A stretch of DNA of 25,259 nucleotides from Candidatus Parvarchaeota archaeon (GCA_025920305.1 JAPDMB010000003.1:1-25259), one strand, 5' to 3'; numbered from the stretch's first letter, positions 1-6,075 are shown. Notes: a model not told the origin generated them from the letters alone. Made by a program: numbers and translations.

Positions 1-644
1 TCGTCGATTTCGTCTTACATGGCCGGGCAGATCTCAAACCAGTACCTGCATATCGGGGCGCTGAGCTCAAGCTCCTCTATAAACACCACCTTCAGCGCCA
101 TGCTTAAGAGCTTCATAGCAGCTTATTACCCCTTCTATACAATCTCAAACGGATCCCTTAACTACGGGGAGACGATAAGCGAAAACATATGCTTATCTTG
201 TGCATAATACACCTATTGATGATACTAATACAATAATTGAAACATATAACTCAGGCATTAGAACGCCTGGTCCTACTGATCTTGACATATACACTGCTAA
301 TAGTGATACTGCCGGAGGATATGCGGGTGTAGCTGATACATAGGGTTGGGGATATGTAACTATATCTAGTGGGTATGGAAACATAGATAATCCCTTTGAT
401 ATTAGTTCTGGAGCAGGGATAGCAAGTATTTACTGGGAGGGAGGAGATGAGGGAGTTGGATGGAACTATAATTTTGTTTCTAGTACAAAGACTAGCGAAG
501 CCTTCTCTTCAAGTATATATAGTCATAGGCACGGATCACTGCACAGGTGGTTCTATTATGACCTATCAGTGGCTCCGTACTCGTGCCTACCCTCCTAACG
601 GGGTTATGCCTTCCGTGAGCTTCGGAGGCGTAAGCTCAACATGA
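1..644 (+). pseudogene. Decayed 3' end of a DUF2341/lectin-like surface protein gene
   Basis: Coding potential runs through three frames. The first frame is open from the window edge to a stop at 205-207 and is rich in Ser, Asn and Tyr. A second frame is coherent from about 182 to 555 but is broken by a TAG at 341-343; it reads Gly/Tyr/Ser-rich, beta-type sequence such as SSGYGNIDNPFDISSG. A third frame carries the end, YQWLRTRAYPPNGVMPSV, stopping at 642-644. The WFYYD / WLRTRAYPPN block resembles the C-terminal end of archaeal DUF2341 (concanavalin-like) secreted proteins. The simplest reading is a surface or cell-wall protein gene inactivated by two frameshifts and a nonsense codon. The middle part uses A/T-ending codons much more than the flanks, which suggests recombination or foreign origin. 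Assembly error in a variable locus is the alternative. It converges with ftsY. Confidence 0.55.
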
Positions 645-661
645 GCTTCTGATGTATGTTC

Positions 662-1636
662 TTATTCCAGGATGAACTTTGCTGTCTTCTCAGGATCTAA
701 AGTCGCTAGGTCATCGTAACCCTGGCCTGTGCCTATGAAGAGGATCGGCTTCTTAGTCACGTAGGACAAGGACAAGACTGCCCCGCCTTTTTTATCTACG
801 TCTGCCTTGGCGACTATCGACATGTCAAACCCGACCTTCTCATTGAATATCTTCGCCTGGCTGACGAGATCATTTCCAGTCAGCGCATCGCCTACAAATA
901 TCGTCAGGTCCGGTTTGCTGACCTTCTTCACCTTTGCTAATTCCTCGATCAGATTTTTGTTCATATCGCTTCTCCCCGCTGTGTCTATGAGGACCGCGTC
1001 TGCGCCTGTGCTCTTCGCATGATTTATGGCATCGTAGGCTACTGCAGCCGGATCTGCGCCGTACGAGTGCTTGACTAGATCTACATTCAGCTTCCTACAG
1101 TGAAGTTCCAGCTGTTCGATGGACGCCGCCCTGAAAGTGTCGCTTGCTGAGACGACTGGCTTAAGCCCCTCCTTTTTCAGAAGGCTCGCTACCTTGGCTA
1201 TGGTCGTGGTCTTCCCTACGCCGTTCACTCCGATGAACAGGATAATGTAAGGCTTCTTGGATTTAACCATCTCCATGAATTTTTCCTTTTTCTCCGAGAT
1301 TATGACCTTCGAGATGCTTCTCTTTATTGCGTCCTCTATCCTCTGCCTGGAGTTAATGATTGAGACACTTTCTCCTGTAAGCTCTTCCTTCAGATCGGCA
1401 TGTATCTCCTCAAGCACGCTCAAAGCTACGTTGTTGTCTATCAGCGATTCTTTTATCCCTGAATAGATGCTTGAGATGTCCTCCTCCGTCACCCTATGGG
1501 AAAGGATGCTGGAAGGTTTTTGTACCTTTCCCCCAGCCTCCTCTGCTTTTTTTGGTATCTCCTCCTCTTTTCTCAGGATCTTGCTTTGAATTGTACTTAT
1601 CGAATCCTTCAGCTTCTTCTTTAAGAGATCGAACAT
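662..1636 (-). CDS. ftsY: Signal recognition particle receptor FtsY
   Basis: SRP GTPase of the docking pathway: it receives SRP-ribosome-nascent chain complexes at the membrane and forms a heterodimer with SRP54 (Ffh). The 324-residue protein has a short charged Lys/Glu-rich N-terminus (about 1-45), a helical N domain (about 46-125) and the NG GTPase domain. Visible motifs are the P-loop GVNGVGKTTT (from residue 136), DTFRAA (166-171), DTAGR (218-222), the G4 motif as AKAD (276-279, TKAD in several archaea) and GTGQGYDDL near the C-terminus, the archaeal/bacterial FtsY closing motif. Ala replacing Thr in G4 is a mild oddity. Last gene of the ribosomal-protein/prefoldin operon, the usual archaeal location. 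The ATG start follows prefoldin alpha by about 20 nt. Confidence 0.96.
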   Translation of the reverse strand: MFDLLKKKLKDSISTIQSKILRKEEEIPKKAEEAGGKVQKPSSILSHRVTEEDISSIYSGIKESLIDNNVALSVLEEIHADLKEELTGESVSIINSRQRIEDAIKRSISKVIISEKKEKFMEMVKSKKPYIILFIGVNGVGKTTTIAKVASLLKKEGLKPVVSASDTFRAASIEQLELHCRKLNVDLVKHSYGADPAAVAYDAINHAKSTGADAVLIDTAGRSDMNKNLIEELAKVKKVSKPDLTIFVGDALTGNDLVSQAKIFNEKVGFDMSIVAKADVDKKGGAVLSLSYVTKKPILFIGTGQGYDDLATLDPEKTAKFILE

Positions 1637-1657
1637 ATGTCTCTGTTTTCCAGCCGC

Positions 1658-2086
1658 CTACTTCGCCTGGCTGTCCCTATACTTTTCGTACATCGCTGAG
1701 ATGCTCTCCTCCAGCTTCTTGCTTCTACTCTGCATCTCATCTATGTTTTTAAGCAGATCCTGAACGTTGTCCGTGACGGTCTTGAGCCGCTCATTCAACA
1801 TCGTCTTCAGCCTTTCCAGGTCCATCCTCTTGAATATGTTGGATCCTATATTCACGAGGGGCAGGGATGTGTTCTTTATCTCGCCTTCGAAGAATATCTC
1901 GCTGCTGTACGGTACCAGCACCTGCTTGACGCCGTCTTTCAGGCTGTCCAGTCCAAGGAGAGAAGATGCAATGCTCTCCTGAGTGTACTGGAGGGTGCTA
2001 AGGACATTCACGCTGTCCTCCAGCTCCCGCCTAAGGTATTCCATCTCCAGAAGCTTGTCATTCAATTCTTTTTCATTTACATCCAT
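1658..2086 (-). CDS. pfdA: Prefoldin subunit alpha
   Basis: Subunit of the hexameric alpha2beta4 chaperone that captures unfolded polypeptides and passes them to the thermosome. The 142-residue length is typical. N-terminal (about 3-45) and C-terminal (about 95-140) heptad-rich coiled-coil helices flank a central beta-hairpin region with the family-like segment VLVPYSSEIFFEGEI and NTSLPLVNIGSNIF. It sits between rpl31e and ftsY, its conserved archaeal position, with a gap of about 12 nt to rpl31e. In many archaea eIF6 and ribosomal protein LX lie in this gap, and here both are missing. Confidence 0.93.
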   Translation of the reverse strand: MDVNEKELNDKLLEMEYLRRELEDSVNVLSTLQYTQESIASSLLGLDSLKDGVKQVLVPYSSEIFFEGEIKNTSLPLVNIGSNIFKRMDLERLKTMLNERLKTVTDNVQDLLKNIDEMQSRSKKLEESISAMYEKYRDSQAK

Positions 2087-2098
2087 GTCTTCTACCTT

Positions 2099-2368
2099 TC
2101 ACCTTTTGCCTGTGATTTTTACCGGCTTGACTGACACCACGCCTTTGTCATCCTTTGAGCAGGCGACCCTGATCCTTATCGGAGGATTCTTCGAACCGTT
2201 GGCAAAGACGGCCATGTTGATGTCCTGGCTCACCTTTACCTCCTTTGCTTTCATATGCCTCTTGACATACTGCTCAAGGAATTTCATCGCGTATCTAGCC
2301 CTCTTATACCTTGGCCCTCTCTCCGCGGCTTTCCTGAAATTCACAATCAGCATCCTCTCCTCCGCCAT
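2099..2368 (-). CDS. rpl31e: 50S ribosomal protein L31e
   Basis: Large-subunit ribosomal protein near the tunnel exit, shared by archaea and eukaryotes. The 89 residues start MAEERMLIVNFRKA and contain the family's basic core RYKRARYAMKFLEQYVKRHM followed by KVSQDINMAVFANGSKNPPI and a basic C-terminus, which fits the L31e pattern in length and order. It begins 4 nt after the L39e stop codon, so translation is probably coupled. It lies in the rps19e-pdcd5-rpl39e-rpl31e-pfdA-ftsY operon. Confidence 0.95.
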   Translation of the reverse strand: MAEERMLIVNFRKAAERGPRYKRARYAMKFLEQYVKRHMKAKEVKVSQDINMAVFANGSKNPPIRIRVACSKDDKGVVSVKPVKITGKR

Positions 2369-2372
2369 ATAC

Positions 2373-2519
2373 TCATCTGCCTACGTTTTTATTAAGCCTC
2401 GACCTGTCTACGTTCGGTCTCCTGTACTTTCTTATGACTGCAAATGCTGGCGGTCTGCTCGTCCTCCTGGCGTGCTTTATCATCTCCCTCTTCTTTGCAG
2501 CTGATTTCCTGCTTGACAT
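2373..2519 (-). CDS. rpl39e: 50S ribosomal protein L39e (short gene, 48 aa)
   Basis: Reading the minus strand from ATG at 2517-2519 gives MSSRKSAAKKREMIKHARR, then TSRPPAFAVIRKYRRPNVD and a basic tail, with a TGA at 2373-2375. L39e is a small basic protein of about 50 residues lining the exit tunnel. The MSSRK..AKK start, the Pro-Pro/Ala-x-x-V-I-R/K core, the size and the position directly before rpl31e identify it. The C-terminus (SRLNKNVGR) differs from the usual RRHWRRTKLK-type ending, so this version is divergent. It starts just after the PDCD5-like gene. Confidence 0.85.
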   Translation of the reverse strand: MSSRKSAAKKREMIKHARRTSRPPAFAVIRKYRRPNVDRSRLNKNVGR

Positions 2520-2524
2520 ATCTC

Positions 2525-2791
2525 TCATCCGCCCCCTTTATTCTCCTCGTTCAAGGAAGCCAGGAGCTCCTTAAGCTTCTTGTCGTCTATGACCCCTCTT
2601 ATTCGGTTGGAAAGGGCCGCCTGAATTATCATGTTCTCCACGGATTCCGCAAGCGAAGGGTGGGCATACCTCAAAGTCGACAGCCTCTCCCTTGCTTCCT
2701 TTGTGAGGAATTTGGTGAACACTTCCCTCTTGACCGCCTCCAGCTGTCTCTTCCTCTCAATCTCCTCGCTGTTGTAAAAATAATTGTTCAT
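2525..2791 (-). CDS. DNA-binding TFAR19/PDCD5-related protein
   Basis: Small helical protein (88 aa) of the archaeal/eukaryotic PDCD5 family, a nucleic-acid-binding helical bundle of uncertain cellular role. The family pattern is visible: an N-terminal charged helix, then KREVFTKFLTKEARERLSTL, RYAHPSLAESVENMIIQAAL and a C-terminal helix ending in a flexible Glu/Asn/Gly tail. It is in its conserved place between rps19e and rpl39e, with gaps of only 5-8 nt on either side. Confidence 0.93.
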   Translation of the reverse strand: MNNYFYNSEEIERKRQLEAVKREVFTKFLTKEARERLSTLRYAHPSLAESVENMIIQAALSNRIRGVIDDKKLKELLASLNEENKGGG

Positions 2792-2798
2792 ACCGCTG

Positions 2799-3224
2799 TC
2801 ACTTCATGCCCTTCGAGATTGAATCAATTAAGGATATTCCCTTCGCGCTTATCATTCTCCCGCTGTGGACCCCCACTTTCTTCTTCACTATCAGGCCGTT
2901 TGACTCCAGTTGCTGCAGGATATGCCTTATATTAGAGCCGCCTGAGGGCTTAAAATGATGGGAAGATAGCGTATTCTTCGTCTTATCGCCGTAGACCCTC
3001 CTTAAACGGTTTACACCCGTCACCTTTCTAGATAGGTACATCCTCCTAAGTATGCTGGCGCCTCTCAGATACCACCAATCCTTCTGCGAGGGGGGCCTGT
3101 CTTTAGTCGATGCGGTCTTAACGAACTTCGCCCACTGCGGAGGGGCTAGAAGCTTGTCCTCCTTCAGTCTAGTGGCTAGATTGACAACGAGAGCCTGCTG
3201 ATCCACATCACTTCCTCTTTGCAT
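2799..3224 (-). CDS. rps19e: 30S ribosomal protein S19e
   Basis: Small-subunit protein involved in 40S/30S maturation, absent from bacteria. Diagnostic segments are PPQWAKFVKTASTKDRPP, WWYLRGASILRRMYL and GSNIRHILQQLESNGLI, forming the S19e winged-helix-like fold. Two starts are possible. ATG at 3222-3224 overlaps rnp4 by 17 nt. GTG at 3204-3206 lies 1 nt after the rnp4 stop and is preceded by a GAGGA Shine-Dalgarno at suitable spacing. The GTG start (DQQALVV...) fits the family N-terminus at least as well, so the true protein may be 135 aa. Confidence 0.95.
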   Translation of the reverse strand: MQRGSDVDQQALVVNLATRLKEDKLLAPPQWAKFVKTASTKDRPPSQKDWWYLRGASILRRMYLSRKVTGVNRLRRVYGDKTKNTLSSHHFKPSGGSNIRHILQQLESNGLIVKKKVGVHSGRMISAKGISLIDSISKGMK

Positions 3225-3507
3225 AAGATATCCTCACAGTTTTACCACAGTTGAGACATTTATATGTGACTGCTTCCTTATATAACCTCACGACTGAGGT
3301 GTCCCCAGGTATAAGTAATCTATTGCAATTTTTACATATTAAAAGTTTTTGCTCTCTCTTCATCTTCAGCCTGTTCTTTGTGATGGTCAGGTAAGCTATC
3401 TTCGCATATCTATCCGCCAGCTCCCTGTCAGATGCACGTATCTCCTTCGCGCGCTGGAGGAGATATTCAACATCCTCCATCAGGTAATTCTTGGATTTTG
3501 TAAGCAT
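3208..3507 (-). CDS. rnp4: Ribonuclease P protein component 4 (Rpp21 family)
   Basis: Protein subunit of archaeal RNase P, which removes tRNA 5' leaders; Rnp4 pairs with Rnp1/Rpp29 on the specificity domain. The 99-residue protein has an N-terminal helical part (VEYLLQRAKEIRASDRELAD, RYAKIAYL) and a zinc ribbon with four Cys: CKNCNRLLIPGD and YKCLNCGKTVR. The RELADRYAK..A pattern and LLIPG after the first CxxC are characteristic. First gene of the operon. A TATA-like element (TTATAATA, minus strand, 3528-3535) lies about 24 nt before the ATG at 3507, supporting a leaderless start there rather than at Met10. Confidence 0.92.
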   Translation of the reverse strand: MLTKSKNYLMEDVEYLLQRAKEIRASDRELADRYAKIAYLTITKNRLKMKREQKLLICKNCNRLLIPGDTSVVRLYKEAVTYKCLNCGKTVRISYAKRK

Positions 3508-3524
3508 ATTCGACCTATCGGATG

Positions 3525-3538
3525 ATAATATTATAAGT
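3525..3538 (-). promoter_or_regulatory. TATA box of the rnp4-ftsY operon
   Basis: On the minus strand the stretch reads AACTTATAATATTATC around 3523-3538. Its centre is about 24 nt upstream of the rnp4 ATG, the spacing expected between an archaeal TATA box and the transcription start. This implies a leaderless operon mRNA. It is divergent from the promoter of the small gene at 3672. Confidence 0.5.
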
Positions 3539-3587
3539 TTGCTTGAATTTAAGGAGTTGAATAGTTTAGAAAAATTACAATTTATAC

Positions 3588-3607
3588 GAAAAAGGAAAGC
3601 TTTATAT
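3588..3607 (+). promoter_or_regulatory. BRE/TATA promoter of the small acidic protein gene
   Basis: A purine-rich BRE-like run (GGAAAGC) directly precedes TTTATATC at about 3600-3607. The expected start near 3630 leaves a leader of roughly 40 nt containing a perfect GGAGGT Shine-Dalgarno site at 3661-3666, 5 nt before the ATG at 3672. Confidence 0.5.
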
Positions 3608-3671
3608 CTTAGTTATTTCCTCTTTTACAAAGATGACGGCCAACTGGCGAAAAATAAAATGGAGGTAAAAA

Positions 3672-3821
3672 ATGGCTACGAAGAAGGAGAAGAAGAAAAA
3701 TAAAAAGGAAGAGGACATCGATGATATCGATGATATCGATGATATCGGGGATGACTTGAGTACTACTGACATAGAGGAAGATACAGAGGACACCTCAGAC
3801 ATAGACGATACAGATTTATAG
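3672..3821 (+). CDS. Small bipolar-charge protein, 49 aa, unknown function
   Basis: ATG at 3672-3674 with one of the best Shine-Dalgarno sites in the window (GGAGGT, 5-nt spacing) and a good TATA box upstream, so it is probably expressed. The protein has a Lys block at residues 4-12 (KKEKKKNKK), followed from residue 13 by an almost purely acidic part: three IDD repeats encoded by a perfect 9-bp tandem repeat (ATCGATGAT, 3717-3743) and then Asp/Glu/Ser/Thr-rich sequence to the end. It should be disordered. I cannot assign a family. Basic-acidic tails of this kind occur in nucleic-acid- or histone-associated and RNA-polymerase-associated small proteins, but nothing here proves such a role. It converges with the zinc-ribbon/Hsp20-like gene, 12 nt away. 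Confidence 0.7.
   Translation: MATKKEKKKNKKEEDIDDIDDIDDIGDDLSTTDIEEDTEDTSDIDDTDL
3717..3743. repeat. 9-bp tandem repeat, three copies, in frame
   Basis: Three exact copies of ATCGATGAT, followed by a partial fourth that has drifted. Each copy encodes Ile-Asp-Asp within the small acidic protein. Being a multiple of three, copy-number change would lengthen or shorten the acidic tail without a frameshift. Confidence 0.9.
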
Positions 3822-3833
3822 GGGACCAAAGCT

Positions 3834-4334
3834 TCATTTGTTTTTCTTTTTTAATTTTAAAATGAAGTTGTCCTTAGAGAATTCCTCAGAGGCAACAACT
3901 TCGTCTTTTTCCCGTTTTATTATCTTCAGATAAAATTTATCATCGGCCTTTGCCTTTATCTCGAGTGAATTTTCAAACTTGTTCACAGTTATATCCGATC
4001 TGCTCTTGACCCCTGGTATATAGATTGTATGGATCACCGACCCGCCGAAATTTGTAACGTAGTCTTCCGGCTCTATGACCGTACTGATGCCTGCATTTAG
4101 ATTCTGCTGGCTCATATCCATATTTTTGCTGTGCCACTCCCCATTGCTCTTCGCTTGGAAAATATTCTGCATCAGGTTATCGACCATGGGACCGAGGCTC
4201 TGCAGAACCTCAATCGGCACCTTCAGATTTATGGCCTTTTCAAAGTTCTTTGACAGAGCTGTACCGCAGTTCGGACAGAAGTTCCAACTGTCCTTCACAG
4301 GAAAGGAACACACTTGACAGACTTTATTTGCCAT
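3834..4334 (-). CDS. Zinc-ribbon protein with Hsp20/CS-like C-terminal domain
   Basis: Starting at ATG 4332-4334 the protein has 166 residues. Residues 6-23 form a zinc ribbon with two CxxC pairs (CQVC, CPNC, followed by GTALSK), typical of archaeal zinc-ribbon adaptors. A helical linker (about 30-85) leads to a beta-rich end, NFGGSVIHTIYIPGVKSRSD, then VNKFENSLEIKAKADDKFYL and EEFSKDNFILKLKKKNK. The order 'IPGV... I.V...NSLEI.A' resembles the alpha-crystallin (Hsp20) or p23/CS beta-sandwich. A holdase or co-chaperone is a reasonable guess; no partner is evident. A TTG 45 nt upstream (4379) is an alternative start but gives an atypical N-terminus. A 13-codon upstream ORF whose ATG abuts GGGAGG overlaps the start, so coupling is possible. 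Confidence 0.7.
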   Translation of the reverse strand: MANKVCQVCSFPVKDSWNFCPNCGTALSKNFEKAINLKVPIEVLQSLGPMVDNLMQNIFQAKSNGEWHSKNMDMSQQNLNAGISTVIEPEDYVTNFGGSVIHTIYIPGVKSRSDITVNKFENSLEIKAKADDKFYLKIIKREKDEVVASEEFSKDNFILKLKKKNK

Positions 4335-4473
4335 TGATATTGCTCGAAATTTCGGATAGAGGCATCCTCCCACCGCCAAAGTATATGTAGGCCCTTATAT
4401 GTCCCATCTATACCTTCATTTTGTTATACTTTTATTATAGAATTTCTCCTATTTATTTATTCGCCTTCATCCA

Positions 4474-4549
4474 ATCCCTGGAGGAGCGGAAACTTCCGCT
4501 CATATTGTTAATCTTTATCCGAGGAGGGATAGAGTGCAATGACCCCTCG
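4474..4549. promoter_or_regulatory. Nested inverted repeats in a divergent spacer
   Basis: Within the 255-nt spacer, GAGCGGAA (4484-4491) and TTCCGCTC (4494-4501) form an 8-bp perfect inverted repeat with a 2-nt centre. It is enclosed by ATCCCT (4474-4479) and AGGGAT (4525-4530). A third pair, CGAGG (4520-4524) and CCTCG (4545-4549), overlaps the second arm, so the pairings are mutually exclusive in RNA. A TATA-like TTTTATTATAG near 4430 could start a transcript through them. This could be an operator, an untranslated leader structure or a small RNA; I see no known RNA family. Confidence 0.4.
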
Positions 4550-4558
4550 TAAAGAAGA

Positions 4559-4567
4559 TTTATATTA
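4559..4567 (+). promoter_or_regulatory. TATA box before the tandem small membrane genes
   Basis: TTTATATTA lies about 27 nt upstream of the ATG at 4590, which would give an essentially leaderless mRNA. No Shine-Dalgarno site precedes that ATG. Confidence 0.45.
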
Positions 4568-4589
4568 GTGCAATTATATAAATTAAGAT

Positions 4590-4769
4590 ATGAGAGGCTC
4601 GCTTATCCTGATTGGTTTCATCGTGATAATCATCGGCGCAATACCCGTTTTCCACGTATCTGTCCCGTATGCGACCACACTGCTGAACAGCCTGAGTTCT
4701 ATGATACCAGGCGGAGCCGGCCTGCTTGTCTTTATAGGAGTTATCCTGTTTATAATTGGTATAATATAA
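4590..4769 (+). CDS. Small two-helix membrane protein A (59 aa)
   Basis: ATG at 4590-4592, TAA at 4767-4769. Residues 3-18 (GSLILIGFIVIIIGAI) and about 40-58 (GLLVFIGVILFIIGII) are hydrophobic helices joined by a 20-residue loop with Pro, Ser and Thr (PVFHVSVPYATT, LNSLSSM). The N-terminus MRGSLILIGFIVIIIGAI matches that of the next gene (MKGGLVLLGLIITVIGAI), so the two are tandem paralogs. Each helix ends in a glycine pair pattern (IIG, IGxxxxIIG) that could allow helix packing. Function unknown. Confidence 0.7.
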   Translation: MRGSLILIGFIVIIIGAIPVFHVSVPYATTLLNSLSSMIPGGAGLLVFIGVILFIIGII

Positions 4770-4802
4770 ACTATAAATTCGCTGAATATCATATTATTTA
4801 CT

Positions 4803-5027
4803 ATGAAAGGCGGATTAGTCCTCCTTGGATTGATAATCACCGTGATCGGCGCGATAATAATGACCGGAATAAGTCTGCCCTACTTCTCTAGCTTCCTGAC
4901 CTCTATCCTTAAATTCTCACCCGTATCATCCTTCGTGCTGTCCATCGCGATCATAATCCTCGGGATCATCATATTCGTGATCGGCGCAGCTTCCAGCAAG
5001 ATGGGCAAGTACTATAGATATTATTGA
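4803..5027 (+). CDS. Small two-helix membrane protein B (74 aa), paralog of A
   Basis: Same architecture as its upstream neighbour: helix 1 (GGLVLLGLIITVIGAIIMTG), a polar loop (SLPYFSSFLTSILKFSPVSS) and helix 2 (FVLSIAIIILGIIIFVIGAA), then a short basic/aromatic tail, SSKMGKYYRYY, likely cytoplasmic. 33 nt separate it from gene A and 6 nt from the next gene, so all three are probably co-transcribed. Unknown function. Holin-like, stress-induced or membrane-scaffold roles are all possible and none is supported by a motif. Confidence 0.75.
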   Translation: MKGGLVLLGLIITVIGAIIMTGISLPYFSSFLTSILKFSPVSSFVLSIAIIILGIIIFVIGAASSKMGKYYRYY

Positions 5028-5033
5028 TATTCT

Positions 5034-5249
5034 ATGGGATTCATTGGAACTTCCATATCTCAAGAAGATGCGGAGGTTATCCTTACGACGCTGGCTAAAG
5101 CATACAGCGGAATACCGCAGGAGATAAAAAGCATCGCCCCTAATCTGGATTATATCCTTGAGCAGATACCTGAGGAGGCTAGGAAGTACACCTTAGAGGA
5201 GCTGATAAAACTGCTCAGCTGGGCTAATAAGAACGGGATAATCTTCTAA
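5034..5249 (+). CDS. Small soluble helical protein (71 aa), unknown
   Basis: Starts 6 nt after protein B and is probably in the same transcript. It is predicted helical and moderately acidic, with segments SISQEDAEVILTTLAKAY, IPQEIKSIAPNLDYILEQIP and EEARKYTLEELIKLLSWANK. No cysteine motif, signal peptide or transmembrane helix is present. It ends 20 nt before the convergent rps9 stop. I do not recognise the family. Confidence 0.7.
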   Translation: MGFIGTSISQEDAEVILTTLAKAYSGIPQEIKSIAPNLDYILEQIPEEARKYTLEELIKLLSWANKNGIIF

Positions 5250-5269
5250 AGCTTCAACTTTCTGGCAGC

Positions 5270-5665
5270 CTACCTATAACTTGTCTGCTTCAGCGCCCTT
5301 GCAGCGCTGCGGTAAGGCTTCTGCGGCTCCGCAACCCTCTTGTCATCAACCAGTAGCGTCCTGTCGTAGCTGAGGAATACTTTCCTCAGTCCTTTCTCCT
5401 TTGAGGAGAGGGATTTGGCTATTATCGCCCTTGCAACGGTCGCCCTTGCCATCTGCCCGCCTCCTTTCACAAAGATGTTGAAATTATATCTCTTATAAGC
5501 TTCTCCGGAGAGCACCATCGGTTCAGTCACTATCATCTTGAACAGTTTATCCCCGTAAGAATCAAGGGACTTGCCATTGATGAATACTTTACCGTCCCCC
5601 GCGCTTATAGTACCCCTTGCGACAGCTGTCTTCCTCTTCGCTACGAAAATATTTACCTTGCTCAT
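5270..5665 (-). CDS. rps9: 30S ribosomal protein S9 (uS9)
   Basis: Universal small-subunit protein whose C-terminal tail reaches the P-site tRNA. The 131 residues show the family features: N-terminal FVAKRKTAVARGTI, the middle GGGQMARATVARAI, and a C-terminus with KPYRSAARALKQTSYR, where the terminal Lys/Arg-rich tail ending in Arg is diagnostic. The ATG overlaps the rpl13 stop as ATGA, giving the conserved rpl13-rps9 pair with translational coupling. Confidence 0.97.
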   Translation of the reverse strand: MSKVNIFVAKRKTAVARGTISAGDGKVFINGKSLDSYGDKLFKMIVTEPMVLSGEAYKRYNFNIFVKGGGQMARATVARAIIAKSLSSKEKGLRKVFLSYDRTLLVDDKRVAEPQKPYRSAARALKQTSYR

Positions 5666-6075
5666 ATTCCCTTCAACATCTTAGATATCTCTGATATTTT
5701 AACTCTATGCACCGTGCTGCTTTCAGGGAGCTTAGCCACCTGAATCAATTCCTTGCCCCTGTATTCTTCTGGCATGCCGCCGAAGACCTTTATCCTCTTA
5801 AAGGCATCTCTGCCCTGCGCTATCTGCCGCTTCACCATGCCTCTGATGGCTCTTCTGACCAAACCTTCCACCGTCCTGTTTATAAAAGGCCCCTTCGAAG
5901 CGGTCCCAATCTGTAGCCTGTCCGCAAAGTCCTTCATGACCGCATTCTTATTGCCTGTTATGATGATCTCCCCAGCGTTGACCACTATGACTTCCTCTCC
6001 TTCGTTTGCCGCCTTAGCCGCATACGAAGCCAGCCTCCCTAAAACTGCGTCCTTTCCGTCTATTATCATAACCAT
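5662..6075 (-). CDS. rpl13: 50S ribosomal protein L13 (uL13)
   Basis: Universal large-subunit protein. From ATG 6073-6075 (137 aa) it begins MVMIIDGKDAVLGRLAS, the normal L13 start (IDA..ILGRLAS), and continues with VIVVNAGEIIITGNKN, VRRAIRGMVKR and GRDAFKRIKVFGGMPEEY. The upstream TTG at 6102 would add nine residues not expected in the family. An ATG two codons further in is another option. A TATA-like TATAAATTT on the minus strand (around 6148-6156) may be the promoter, leaving a leader of about 50 nt. The usual companion rpl18e is not next to it. Confidence 0.95.
   Translation of the reverse strand: MVMIIDGKDAVLGRLASYAAKAANEGEEVIVVNAGEIIITGNKNAVMKDFADRLQIGTASKGPFINRTVEGLVRRAIRGMVKRQIAQGRDAFKRIKVFGGMPEEYRGKELIQVAKLPESSTVHRVKISEISKMLKGI

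Noticed and set aside
3717..3743. Short tandem repeat as a CRISPR array
   Set aside because: The units are 9 bp, directly adjacent and without spacers, and they lie in frame within a coding sequence.
3602..3829. Minus-strand Ser/Met-rich frame opposite the small acidic protein
   Set aside because: The Ser-Ser-Met-rich text is simply the complement of the GATGATATC repeat. The plus-strand gene has the promoter and Shine-Dalgarno site.
4568..4891. 107-residue plus-strand reading frame across the two small membrane genes
   Set aside because: It is out of frame with the two convincing two-helix proteins, is rich in Arg, His, Tyr and Asn without pattern, and has no ribosome site. It is a shadow of those genes.
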